Below are positions 8,099 to 16,639 of a DNA stretch of 33,194 nt, in pieces. The stretch spans positions 1 to 33,194 of the forward strand of contig CAYRGQ010000033.1 in NCBI GenBank assembly GCA_964423925.1. Reading direction: 5' to 3'. The notes under the pieces are model-generated. The model saw nothing but the letters and a program-made list of their open reading frames with translations. It was not told the origin of the DNA and did no database searches. Position 1 is the stretch's first letter, and every line of letters starts with the position of its first letter. The translations under genes and the position numbers were made by a program. The stretch is from CAYRGQ01 sp964423925 (lineage in GTDB: Bacteria > Bacteroidota > Bacteroidia > Sphingobacteriales > Sphingobacteriaceae).

Positions 8099-9241
8099 AT
8101 GATATTCGAACTCACCGAAGAGCAAGAGATGATCCGTCAAGCGGCTCATGATTTCGCCCACACCGAACTCAAACCCGGGGTTATCGAGCGCGACGAACAT
8201 CAGCGTTTTCCTGCCGAACAAATTCAGAAGTTAGGCCAGCTAGGGTTTCTCGGCATGATGGTTTCTCCCGAATACAACGGGGCAGGCCTCGACACCATAT
8301 CGTACGTGTTGGCCATGGAGGAGCTCTCCAAAGTCGACGCCTCCACCTCCGTGGTAGTGTCGGTCAATAACTCGTTGGTATGCTATGGGCTCGAAAAGTA
8401 CGGTACTGAGGAGCAAAAGCAGAAATACTTGAAACCGCTGGCCGGCGGGGCGTTTATCGGCGCATTTTGCCTATCCGAACCTGAAGCTGGCTCGGATGCG
8501 ACGTCACAGCGTACCACGGCAACGGATCACGGTGAGTACTACCTCCTCAACGGCACCAAGAATTGGATTACTAACGGGAGTACGGCTTCCGTTTACATCG
8601 TCATGGCGCAAACCGACCCCGCCAAAGGACATCGTGGCATTACAGCGTTTATTGTGGAGAAGGGGATGGAGGGCTTTACGGTGGGACCGAAGGAAAATAA
8701 ATTGGGTATCCGCGGATCCGACACGCACTCGCTGATGTTTACGGACGTCAAAGTTCCGAAGGCAAACCGGATCGGTGAGGAAGGGTTCGGGTTCAAGTTC
8801 GCGATGCAGACTCTGGAAGGCGGACGTATCGGTATCGCCGCCCAAGCGCTTGGCATTGCCGCTGGCGCGTACGAATTGGCGAAGGCCTACGCCAAAGAAC
8901 GAAAGGCTTTCGGCAAAACCATTTCCGAGCACCAGGCCATTCAGTTTAAGCTGGCGGATATGGCCACGGAAATTGAATCGGCTCGTTTGCTCTGCCTCAA
9001 AGCGGCGTGGCTAAAAGACAATGGACGCTCGTATACAAAAGCAAGCGCCATGGCCAAGCTATTTGCTTCCGAAGTAGCCATGCGCACCACCGTGGAAGCC
9101 GTGCAGATCCACGGGGGATACGGGTATGTCCGGGAATATCACGTGGAGCGGCTTATGCGCGATGCCAAGATCACCCAGATTTACGAGGGTACGTCCGAAA
9201 TTCAACGGATTGTCATCGCCCGGAGCATATTAGACGATTAA
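8099..9241 (+). CDS. Acyl-CoA dehydrogenase (short-chain/butyryl type)
   Basis: A 380-aa FAD enzyme that introduces the 2,3-trans double bond into acyl-CoA, passing electrons to an electron-transfer flavoprotein. Family signatures are present: CLSEPEAGSDA (124-134), the RKAFGK segment (268-273) and QIHGGYGYVREY near 336-347, with the catalytic base Glu363 in QIYEGTSEIQR, the position used by short- and medium-chain enzymes. Length is typical. It stands alone on the plus strand, with convergent genes downstream only 15 nt away. Role: beta-oxidation of fatty acids or branched-chain amino acid breakdown; chain-length preference cannot be told. Confidence 0.95.
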   Translation: MIFELTEEQEMIRQAAHDFAHTELKPGVIERDEHQRFPAEQIQKLGQLGFLGMMVSPEYNGAGLDTISYVLAMEELSKVDASTSVVVSVNNSLVCYGLEKYGTEEQKQKYLKPLAGGAFIGAFCLSEPEAGSDATSQRTTATDHGEYYLLNGTKNWITNGSTASVYIVMAQTDPAKGHRGITAFIVEKGMEGFTVGPKENKLGIRGSDTHSLMFTDVKVPKANRIGEEGFGFKFAMQTLEGGRIGIAAQALGIAAGAYELAKAYAKERKAFGKTISEHQAIQFKLADMATEIESARLLCLKAAWLKDNGRSYTKASAMAKLFASEVAMRTTVEAVQIHGGYGYVREYHVERLMRDAKITQIYEGTSEIQRIVIARSILDD

Positions 9242-9256
9242 CAGGTCCTATTTGGC

Positions 9257-9763
9257 TTAAGGCGTAAGCGGTTTCTGCATCACATAATCATCCAACACGT
9301 AGCCGTGGTAGGGCGTATCCACTTCGGCGATGGGCACAAAGCCATGCCGGCGGTAAAATCCTATCGCAGGTTCGTTTCGACGATTCACGTTTAATTCGAG
9401 ATGCGTTTTGCCCAACTGCAGGGACCGCTCGGCCACATACGCAATGAGGCGGTGGCCTACGCCTTGACCTTGGCTATGGGGACTGACATAGAGCTTTTCG
9501 ATTCGCATGATGGAATCTCCATCTGTTTTGGCGCGGTACTCGGTAAATCCGACCGGAACGCCCGATTGGCGCGCTAGTACAAAGTGGCCACCCGTCGCTA
9601 CCTGACGTTTCAGCGCATCGACCGTATAAATCTGCTCCAGCATCAAGCGAATTTGCGCATGGGGTATGAAGGAACCATAGGTAGGCCACCAAATGTCGTA
9701 CGCCAATTGTTGGATAACGGCGAGCTCAGTTTCGGTAGCGGGAGAGAGCGTGATATCGGCCAT
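9257..9763 (-). CDS. GNAT family N-acetyltransferase
   Basis: A 168-aa single-domain GNAT enzyme that transfers an acetyl group from acetyl-CoA to an unknown amine. The acetyl-CoA pyrophosphate loop reads QGQGVGHRL (about residues 98-106) after the strand IEKLYVSP, and the C-terminal motif NEPAIGFYRRHGF is typical. It begins 5 nt after the thiamine-pyrophosphokinase-like gene and so looks like the last gene of the secA-side minus-strand run. The substrate cannot be read from sequence. Confidence 0.9.
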   Translation of the reverse strand: MADITLSPATETELAVIQQLAYDIWWPTYGSFIPHAQIRLMLEQIYTVDALKRQVATGGHFVLARQSGVPVGFTEYRAKTDGDSIMRIEKLYVSPHSQGQGVGHRLIAYVAERSLQLGKTHLELNVNRRNEPAIGFYRRHGFVPIAEVDTPYHGYVLDDYVMQKPLTP

Positions 9764-9768
9764 GGTAT

Positions 9769-10338
9769 TTAATTCATTGCAGGTTCGCCTATCACCAGGT
9801 ACGGCATGGGGAAAGTCAGGGTAAAAAAGCCGTCTGCCGTGGTACGGTAGACGTTCTCGCTGACTTTATCGAGACCCTTGTATGCGACATTTTCATTCGA
9901 TTCCATATAGATCATTTCGTTGACAGGCTTCCATTTCGTAAAACCCGAACGAACCGGATAGTAGCGCATACCGTTCGAAAAGAGAGTAACGATCATCTCA
10001 GGCATATACGCAAGTAGCGACTGCGGCGTTGTGTTCGAGCTAGCCAGATAGGCTGAGGTGTGCCCTTTGATTGCTAAATGCTGGAGGGCGATATTGACGA
10101 AGGGCGCTGTCGTTTGGATAAATTGAATAGTGTCCTGTTTGAGTGAGCAGGTTTCGCGACCGATCACGATGTCGACTTTGGTCTGTCGGGCGATTAGTTC
10201 GTCGGCATCTTCGCTGGGCACGACCACAACGGGGCTCCACTCCAACAATTCACCGAGCAGGGCTTCGTCCAGTTCCTGCCAATGCGCCAAAATCAGCGCC
10301 GGTTCCTGGCCTTCCCTAACGATATGGTGTGATGACAT
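9769..10338 (-). CDS. Thiamine-pyrophosphokinase-like protein, apparently degenerate
   Basis: A 189-aa protein from the ATG at 10338 (a GTG at 10362 would add eight residues). The N-terminus, MSSHHIVREGQEPAL, and the LLGELLEWSPVVVV segment recall Bacteroidetes proteins annotated as thiamine pyrophosphokinase, including the region that normally carries the DGA and GDFDS catalytic aspartates. Here those motifs are not recognisable (PSEDADEL and IGRETCS stand in their place), so kinase activity is doubtful. The C-terminal half is beta-rich (YYPVRSGFTKWKPVN onward), compatible with a TPK thiamine-binding domain. Family assignment rests on memory and is tentative. Confidence 0.5.
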   Translation of the reverse strand: MSSHHIVREGQEPALILAHWQELDEALLGELLEWSPVVVVPSEDADELIARQTKVDIVIGRETCSLKQDTIQFIQTTAPFVNIALQHLAIKGHTSAYLASSNTTPQSLLAYMPEMIVTLFSNGMRYYPVRSGFTKWKPVNEMIYMESNENVAYKGLDKVSENVYRTTADGFFTLTFPMPYLVIGEPAMN

Positions 10339-10390
10339 GATTTCGAAGGATGTTGCTCCCACGTACTCGTAGGACGCAATGGCGAATGAG

Positions 10391-11581
10391 CTATGATGCG
10401 CCTAACCGTCGCAGGGCGATGTACGCAAAGAGGCCCGTACCCGTTTCTAATGCAGATTCGTCAATATCAAACGTCGGCGTATGCACGGCGGCGGTGATGC
10501 CGCGTTCCACATTGCCCGTGCCTAGACGATAGAAGCAGGCATCTGATACTTGAGTATAATAAGCAAAATCTTCTGCCGCCATCCAGATGTCTAAGTCCAG
10601 CACATTTTCTGCACCCAGATATTCCTCCGCGAAGCCGCGCGTTTGGTGAGTCAAATTTTCTTCGTTCACTAAAAAGGGGTAACCGCGGCGTATTTCCAGG
10701 TCACAGGTGGCTCCCATGCTATCGGAAATTCCTTCGGCGATGCTGCGCATGCGCTTATGGGCCGCATCGCGCCACTCTTCATCCATGGTGCGGAATGTGC
10801 CTTCTAAGTAGACATGGTTGGGGATAACGTTGGTGGCGCCCTCGGCGATTACTTTACCAAAGGATAGCACGGAAGGTATGCGCGGATCAGCGAACCGGCT
10901 TACTACCTGCTGGAGTGCCGTTAGGATATGTGCTGTCACCAGCACGGGGTCTATGTTTTGCTGGGGTTGTGCCCCATGTCCACCACGCCCCGTCACGGTC
11001 ATATACAGCTCATCGGTCGAAGCCATGTATTTGCCGGCCCGAAAACCGACCTTGCCGGCTGGAATCAGGGGCATGACATGTTGTCCAATAACGGCCTCGG
11101 GTTTGGGGTTCGCCAGCACGCCCTCCTTGATCATCAGGCTGGCTCCACCCGGCAGACGTTCTTCGGCGGGCTGAAATATTAGACGAACCGTACCCGCGAA
11201 ATGCGGTCTCAATTGCTGCAATATCCGTGCGGCACCCAAGAGTGATGCCGTGTGCGCATCATGGCCGCAGGCGTGCATTACGCCGGCATTTTTGGACCCA
11301 TAGGCGCGGCCTTCCACTTCTTGGATAGGAAGCGCGTCCATATCGCCCCGAAGGGCGACTACTCGGCTGGAAGGAGCCAATAGTCCCTCGATTTCGCCTA
11401 CCACGCCGGTATCGGCCATCGCCCGGTACGGAATGCCCAGTGTGTCGAGCTGTGCCTTCACGAAAGCCGAGGTCTCATATTCCTGGAAAGAGAGTTCGGG
11501 ATGTTGGTGCAGATGCCTCCGGATGGCGATGCTATCCGCTTGGATTTCCCGGGCCAATTGCCGTACGCGTTCTTTAATCAT
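10391..11581 (-). CDS. M20 family metal-dependent amidohydrolase (N-acyl amino acid hydrolase/hippurate hydrolase type)
   Basis: A 396-aa M20D-type amidohydrolase. It hydrolyses an N-acyl amino acid or related amide using a metal centre. Motifs in order: RHLHQHPELSFQE (22-34), RGDMDALP (78-85), the metal-binding HACGHDAH (103-110), PAEE with the catalytic glutamate (about 138-141), the dimerisation-domain GRGGHGA, and a late AAEDF plus HTPTFD. No signal peptide is evident, so it is cytoplasmic. It lies 19 nt downstream of the SPOR gene. Substrate choices in the family include N-acetyl amino acids, hippurate and auxin conjugates. Confidence 0.93.
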   Translation of the reverse strand: MIKERVRQLAREIQADSIAIRRHLHQHPELSFQEYETSAFVKAQLDTLGIPYRAMADTGVVGEIEGLLAPSSRVVALRGDMDALPIQEVEGRAYGSKNAGVMHACGHDAHTASLLGAARILQQLRPHFAGTVRLIFQPAEERLPGGASLMIKEGVLANPKPEAVIGQHVMPLIPAGKVGFRAGKYMASTDELYMTVTGRGGHGAQPQQNIDPVLVTAHILTALQQVVSRFADPRIPSVLSFGKVIAEGATNVIPNHVYLEGTFRTMDEEWRDAAHKRMRSIAEGISDSMGATCDLEIRRGYPFLVNEENLTHQTRGFAEEYLGAENVLDLDIWMAAEDFAYYTQVSDACFYRLGTGNVERGITAAVHTPTFDIDESALETGTGLFAYIALRRLGAS

Positions 11582-11600
11582 TTCGTAGCGATGCGAATGC

Positions 11601-12050
11601 TTAATGGTACACGAAGATGTCTTCGGTAAAGATGAAAACGTTATTAAACTGGCCGCGCAGGCTTTGCATTAAGCGCGTTGCTTCGCTGCGTCCCCGAAAG
11701 TCGCCAACTTTCACCCGATAGTTCGGCTCCTCGTAAGATATGTACGTGTCGATATCGCGGTAAAGCTGCTGGAAACGCGCTTGCTCGGCATAGGCTTCGT
11801 TGCGGCTGGCGCCTGAGTAAATCTGTACGCGAAATCCACGCTGCGTCGTACGCCTGGCCGTCGACTTGTCTACGGGCTGCGCCGGAGCATTACCTGCCCC
11901 CGCCACGATACCGCTGCCGTAGCGAAATTCTTGCAAGGCCTCAATCAGCGAGTCTTTGTTGACAATGACTTGACCTTTGCGTTGCGCATGGGCCGACAGG
12001 CATGTACAGCATGCCAAAATCAATAATGCGTATAATCCTTTTGCTACCAT
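11601..12050 (-). CDS. Exported SPOR-domain protein
   Basis: A 149-aa protein with an N-terminal signal peptide (hydrophobic residues 5-20, cleavage after AHA-Q near 22-23). The C-terminal ~75 residues form a SPOR domain (FRVQIYSGASRNEAYAEQA, then YRVKVGDFRGRSEA), which binds denuded peptidoglycan at sites of cell-wall cleavage or division. A low-complexity linker with Ala/Pro separates the two. It lies 50 nt downstream of secA on the same strand. A periplasmic envelope or division role is inferred from the domain. Confidence 0.88.
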   Translation of the reverse strand: MVAKGLYALLILACCTCLSAHAQRKGQVIVNKDSLIEALQEFRYGSGIVAGAGNAPAQPVDKSTARRTTQRGFRVQIYSGASRNEAYAEQARFQQLYRDIDTYISYEEPNYRVKVGDFRGRSEATRLMQSLRGQFNNVFIFTEDIFVYH

Positions 12051-12100
12051 CTGCCTTAGTTTTGATGCCAGGCTAGTATGCGTGCCAGTAATGCACAGGC

Positions 12101-15100
12101 TTAGCCATGGCAGTTTTTATACTTTTTGCCACTTCCGCATGGACAAGGATCGTTCCTGCCTACTCTTTGCTCATTGCGAATAGGCTGCGTCACCTGCACT
12201 TCGCGCGTGTCGCGTGCTGGGGTGCCGCCTCCCGCCGTTGCTAACTCGGGCTTCGACGTCTTCACGCGGGGCTCTTGTCTGGGCAGCGGGCGGGCTTCAC
12301 GAACCTCTTGCGGCTGCTGCGTGGGGATCTCACCCTTGAACAGGAAGCTGACGATGTCTCTATTCATCTCTACCAGCATCGCCTTGAACAGGTTGAAGGC
12401 TTCCATCTTATAGATGATGATGGGATCTTTCTGTTCGTAGACCGCGTTCTGTACCGACTGCTTCAATTCGTCCATATCACGCAGGTGCTCTTTCCATGCC
12501 TCGTCGATAAGTGCTAATACAACGCCTTTCTCGAAGGATTTGAATACTTCTGCGCCCTCGGTTTCGATCGATTTTTTCAGATTCGTCGCTACCTGTACCC
12601 CCCGAAGTCCATCCGTAAACGGAACGATGATGTTCTCGATTTGTTCGCCGCGGGTGGCGAAAACCTCTTTCAGGAAAGGGAGTGTTTGGTTGGCAATGCG
12701 TTGGGATTTATGGGCGTAATGCTCGCTCAATTGGCCGAACAGCTGCTCCACCAATCCGGATACGGCGCTGCCTGCAAACTCTTCTTCCGAAATCACGGGC
12801 TCGACAGAGAATACCCGGATCACCTCGAGCTGGAAGTCTTCAAAAGAGCCTGCCTCCTTGAAGTTGACGACGATGTCTTCGGCTACGTCGTATATCGTAT
12901 TGTTCAGGTCGACGTCAAGACGTTCGCCAAACAAGGCATTGCGTCGTTTGGTATAAATGACCGTCCGTTGGGAGTTCATGACGTCGTCGTATTCCAAAAG
13001 GCGTTTCCGAATGCCAAAGTTGTTTTCCTCGACTTTCTTCTGCGCGCGCTCAATGGAGGAAGTCAGCATGCTATGTTGCATCACTTCGCCTTCCTCGACG
13101 CCCATGCGTACCATAATCTTAGAAATACGCTCCGATGCGAAGAGGCGCATCAAGTTATCTTCGAGCGATACGAAGAACTGGGAAGAGCCGGGGTCTCCTT
13201 GGCGGCCGGCACGCCCGCGCAGCTGGCGGTCTACCCGACGGGATTCGTGGCGCTCGGTACCTATAATCGCTAAGCCTCCCGCTTCCCTGACGCCGGGGCC
13301 TAACTTAATGTCCGTACCCCGCCCTGCCATGTTGGTAGCGATGGTTACCGTGCCTGCTTGGCCTGCTTCGGCCACGATGTCGGCCTCGCGCTGGTGCATC
13401 TTCGCGTTCAGCACGTTGTGCTTGATGCCCCGCAATTTGAGCATGCGGCTGAGCAACTCCGAAGTTTCCACCGAGGTCGTTCCGACCAGTACGGGGCGGC
13501 CCTCCTGGGTCAGGCGTTGTATCTCTTCAGCAACGGCATTGTATTTTTCGCGTTGGGTACGGTAAATCAGGTCGTCGCGGTCGTCGCGCTGAATCGGGAT
13601 GTTGGTAGGGATTTCGACGACGTCAAGTTTGTAGATCTGCCACAATTCGCCAGCCTCGGTTACGGCAGTACCCGTCATCCCGGCCAATTTGTGATACATC
13701 CGGAAGTAGTTCTGCAAGGTGATGGTCGCATAGGTCTGCGTAGCGTCTTCCACTTTCACGTTTTCCTTGGCTTCGATGGCTTGGTGTAGGCCATCCGAAT
13801 AGCGCCGACCTTCCATTACCCGACCCGTTTGCTCGTCCACGATTTTTACCTTACCCTCCTCGATAATGTATTCATCGTCGCGCTCAAACAACGTATATGC
13901 TTTCAGCAATTGGTTAATGGAGTGGATGCGCTCGGCTTTGACCGAATAGTCGCGCATCAGCTCTTCTTTTTTGGCCACCTTTTCTTCGGCAGGAATACCC
14001 ATGCGCTCGATGTCGGCCACTTCAGAACCCACGTCGGGCATAATAAAGAAGTTGGGGTCTTCTCCCGATGCGGTGATCAGCTCTATTCCTTTTTCAGTCA
14101 GCTCGACTTGGTTGTTTTTTTCGTCGATGACGAAATAAAGCTCGGCGTCGGCCTTGGGCATGTGCTTGCTTTGCTCCTGCAGGTAGAAGTTTTCAGTCTT
14201 GGTCAGTACCTGCCGGTTGTTCCCCTCGCTCAGGAACTTGATAAGCGCCTTGTTTTTGGGTAAGCCTCGGTATGCGCGGAACAGGGCTAAGCCGCCGCCT
14301 TCGGGATCCGTATCGCCATTGGCGATGGCTTTTTTTGCTTCGTTGAGTGCGCCGTGGACATAGCTCTTTTGGGCGTTGACCAATCGCTCGATGCGCGGCT
14401 TGAGCTCATAGAATTCGTGTTCGTCGCCCCGTGGTATCGGACCGGAGATGATGAGCGGCGTACGTGCGTCGTCAATCAAGACCGAGTCGACTTCGTCAAC
14501 CATGGCAAAATGCAGCTTGCGTTGCACAAGTGCGTCGGGCGACTGTGCCATGTTATCACGCAGGTAATCAAAGCCGAATTCGTTGTTCGTGCCAAACACG
14601 ATGTCCGCACGATACGCGTTGCGACGCGCGGGGGAGTTAGGCTGATGCTTGTCGATACAGTCGACTTTCAAGCCATGGAATTCAAACAGGGGGCCGTTCC
14701 ATTCGGCGTCACGTCGTGCCAGATAGTCGTTGACCGTCACGATATGTACGCCTTTGCCCGAGAGCGCGTTCAGGTAAGCCGGCAATGTGCCTACCAATGT
14801 TTTACCCTCACCCGTCGCCATTTCCGCAATTTTGCCTTCGTGCAAGACAATACCGCCAATCAGCTGCACGTCATAGTGGATCATCGACCAGGTCACTTCC
14901 GTTCCTGCGGCCGTCCACGTATTCTTCCAATACGCTTTGTCGCCCTTAATTTCTATGTGGGGCTTGACTGCCGCAAACTCACGGTCATAGTCTTGGGCAG
15001 TTACTTCCAATACCGGGTTTTCGGTAAACCGCCGTGCGGTATCCTTAACCACGGCGAAGGCTTCTGGTAGGATCTCCAACAAGACCTCCTCCAGCTTCTT

Positions 15101-15388
15101 GTCCCAATCTTTTTCTAATCGGTCTACTTTTTCGTAGATGTCGTTTTTGGCGGCCATATCCAGGCCGGGTTCTTCGGCGCTCGCGCGCAACGTAGTAATC
15201 TCTACGGTGATATCTGCTAAGTAGTCTTCAATGCGTTTCTTAAACTCTTGGGTTTTAGCACGCAGTTCGTCGTGGGTTAGGTTTTGCAGCTTGTCGTATT
15301 CCGCTTTGATTTTGTCCACCAAAGGCTGGATATGCTTGATGTCGCGCACTGACTTACTGCCAAATATTTTGCTTAAAAATTTTAACAT
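12101..15388 (-). CDS. secA: Preprotein translocase ATPase SecA
   Basis: SecA drives secreted proteins through SecYEG by ATP hydrolysis. From the ATG at 15388 it has 1095 residues, in the long range usual for Bacteroidetes. The frame is open 51 codons further upstream, but that extension has no SecA character and covers the promoter; MLKFLSKIFG is the family N-terminus, and AAGGAAA lies just before it. Seen are Walker A (MATGEGKT, ~190-197), the DEVDSVLIDDARTP DEAD-like segment, a long preprotein cross-linking region, AGRGTDIKL of motor domain 2, and the zinc-binding C-terminus DPCPCGSGKKYKNCHG, which contacts SecB or the ribosome. The gene is intact. Confidence 0.98.
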   Translation of the reverse strand: MLKFLSKIFGSKSVRDIKHIQPLVDKIKAEYDKLQNLTHDELRAKTQEFKKRIEDYLADITVEITTLRASAEEPGLDMAAKNDIYEKVDRLEKDWDKKLEEVLLEILPEAFAVVKDTARRFTENPVLEVTAQDYDREFAAVKPHIEIKGDKAYWKNTWTAAGTEVTWSMIHYDVQLIGGIVLHEGKIAEMATGEGKTLVGTLPAYLNALSGKGVHIVTVNDYLARRDAEWNGPLFEFHGLKVDCIDKHQPNSPARRNAYRADIVFGTNNEFGFDYLRDNMAQSPDALVQRKLHFAMVDEVDSVLIDDARTPLIISGPIPRGDEHEFYELKPRIERLVNAQKSYVHGALNEAKKAIANGDTDPEGGGLALFRAYRGLPKNKALIKFLSEGNNRQVLTKTENFYLQEQSKHMPKADAELYFVIDEKNNQVELTEKGIELITASGEDPNFFIMPDVGSEVADIERMGIPAEEKVAKKEELMRDYSVKAERIHSINQLLKAYTLFERDDEYIIEEGKVKIVDEQTGRVMEGRRYSDGLHQAIEAKENVKVEDATQTYATITLQNYFRMYHKLAGMTGTAVTEAGELWQIYKLDVVEIPTNIPIQRDDRDDLIYRTQREKYNAVAEEIQRLTQEGRPVLVGTTSVETSELLSRMLKLRGIKHNVLNAKMHQREADIVAEAGQAGTVTIATNMAGRGTDIKLGPGVREAGGLAIIGTERHESRRVDRQLRGRAGRQGDPGSSQFFVSLEDNLMRLFASERISKIMVRMGVEEGEVMQHSMLTSSIERAQKKVEENNFGIRKRLLEYDDVMNSQRTVIYTKRRNALFGERLDVDLNNTIYDVAEDIVVNFKEAGSFEDFQLEVIRVFSVEPVISEEEFAGSAVSGLVEQLFGQLSEHYAHKSQRIANQTLPFLKEVFATRGEQIENIIVPFTDGLRGVQVATNLKKSIETEGAEVFKSFEKGVVLALIDEAWKEHLRDMDELKQSVQNAVYEQKDPIIIYKMEAFNLFKAMLVEMNRDIVSFLFKGEIPTQQPQEVREARPLPRQEPRVKTSKPELATAGGGTPARDTREVQVTQPIRNEQRVGRNDPCPCGSGKKYKNCHG

Positions 15389-15483
15389 GGATATATTTCC
15401 TTTGCTTCTTATTATCAATGACCGCGCTACTTGGCTCAATAATAGCACCAAAACGCCATTACCGCCAACATGGCAGGCAGAAG

Positions 15484-15517
15484 CAAAGTTAGTTATTCCT
15501 ATCGAATTATCTGGCAA
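15484..15517 (-). promoter_or_regulatory. Putative secA promoter (TTG-N23-TAACTTTG)
   Basis: Read on the minus strand, TTG (15515-15517) is followed after 23 nt by TAACTTTG (15484-15491), a match to the Bacteroidetes -33/-7 pattern. It lies ~95 nt upstream of the secA ATG. The same -7 octamer and the same 23-nt spacing occur before the FKBP gene at 19687. Confidence 0.5.
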
Positions 15518-15541
15518 CCGAAATGATACGGAAAATGGCAC

Positions 15542-15780
15542 GTACTAAAGTAATGCGGTATTGTCTACAGGCGCTTCCGATAGTGTCATTGTGCATCCGC
15601 CATCCTACAACGTTTTCGTAGATAGTCCAGAAAAAGCATCGCTAAGCAGGTCTTTTTGCGTATTATTGAATAATCTAGGAGCCACGGCGTAGTGCTTGGC
15701 AATTAGCAGTTTACCTAGGTTGTTTCGACCTGGAAGTAAAAAAGACCATTATTTACTAAATGACCATATAATACTGCATC
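15542..15780. other. Intergenic part of the secA/SDR divergent gap
   Basis: The full gap between secA and the SDR gene spans 15389-15780 (392 bp). Its secA-proximal part holds the secA promoter and leader. The remaining 240 bp contains no convincing ORF, RNA gene or repeat. No exact TAnnTTTG match was found in front of the SDR start, so its promoter is not identified. Confidence 0.5.
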
Positions 15781-16602
15781 ATGAACGGGATACAACAATT
15801 TTCTTTAGCGGGCAAAGTAGTCGTCATCACGGGCGCTACGGGTGTATTAGGCGAGTCGTTTGCGCTGGCAACCGCCGCAGCAGGGGCTAAGGTGGCCGTG
15901 CTCGGACGAAATAGGGAGCGTGCCGACGCGCGCGTAGCGGCCATACGTGCCGCTGGTGGTGAAGCCATGGCCGTCATTACCGACGTACTCGACGAGGCGT
16001 CCGTCAGGCGGGCCGCTCAAGAAGTGTTGGAAGCGTGGGGCACCGTAGACGGCTTGGTCAATGCTGCGGGAGGCAATATCCCGGGAGCAACCATCGCGCC
16101 CGAGCAAAACCTGTTCGATTCGGCCGTAGAAGACACCAAAAAGGCAGTGGACCTCAACCTCTTCGGCACGGTCATTCCGACGCATGTTTTCGGGCGCATC
16201 ATTGCTGAAAAAGGGAAGGGATCCATTATTAATATCTCTTCGCTGGCGGCCAAGCAAACGATCACACGTGTGTTGGGATATATGATGGCTAAGTGCGCGA
16301 TAGAGGGATATACCAAATGGATGGCTGTGGAACTTGCCCGGCGCTACGGTGATAAAGTCCGCGTCAACGCGATCGCACCCGGGGTTTTTCTTACAGAGCA
16401 AAACCGCACCTTGCTGACCAATCCGGATGGGTCGTATACCGATCGCGCGCAGCGCTTCGTCAATGGCACGCCTTACGGGCGGCTGGGCAACCCCGAAGAG
16501 CTTGTAGGAACCTTGGTATATCTGTTGAGCGATGCATCGGCCTTCGTGTCTGGCGAAACGATCCTGGTGGACGGCGGATTCCAGGCGTGGACGGGCGTGT
16601 AG
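15781..16602 (+). CDS. SDR family oxidoreductase, probable fructuronate reductase (D-mannonate oxidoreductase)
   Basis: A 273-aa classical short-chain dehydrogenase. The NAD(P)-binding motif TGATGVLG is at 17-24, NAAGG at 94-98, and the catalytic Ser153/154, Tyr167 and Lys171 are present (YMMAK). The C-terminus SGETILVDGGFQAWTGV is typical. It is followed 37 nt later by uxaC on the same strand. UxaC makes fructuronate from glucuronate; SDR-type enzymes replacing UxuB reduce this to D-mannonate in several Bacteroidetes. The function therefore rests mainly on the neighbour; a different sugar-acid dehydrogenase is the main alternative. Confidence 0.82.
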   Translation: MNGIQQFSLAGKVVVITGATGVLGESFALATAAAGAKVAVLGRNRERADARVAAIRAAGGEAMAVITDVLDEASVRRAAQEVLEAWGTVDGLVNAAGGNIPGATIAPEQNLFDSAVEDTKKAVDLNLFGTVIPTHVFGRIIAEKGKGSIINISSLAAKQTITRVLGYMMAKCAIEGYTKWMAVELARRYGDKVRVNAIAPGVFLTEQNRTLLTNPDGSYTDRAQRFVNGTPYGRLGNPEELVGTLVYLLSDASAFVSGETILVDGGFQAWTGV

Positions 16603-16639
16603 GCTGTAATCTATGTACGAAAGCATAAAGGCAATGACC

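Noticed and set aside
14354..15070. 238-codon plus-strand frame inside secA
   Set aside because: It is antisense to conserved SecA motor-domain coding sequence and has no protein-like features of its own.
15389..15541. 51-codon N-terminal extension of SecA reading frame
   Set aside because: It lacks SecA similarity, overlaps the promoter, and MLKFLSKIFG at 15388 is the recognisable family N-terminus.
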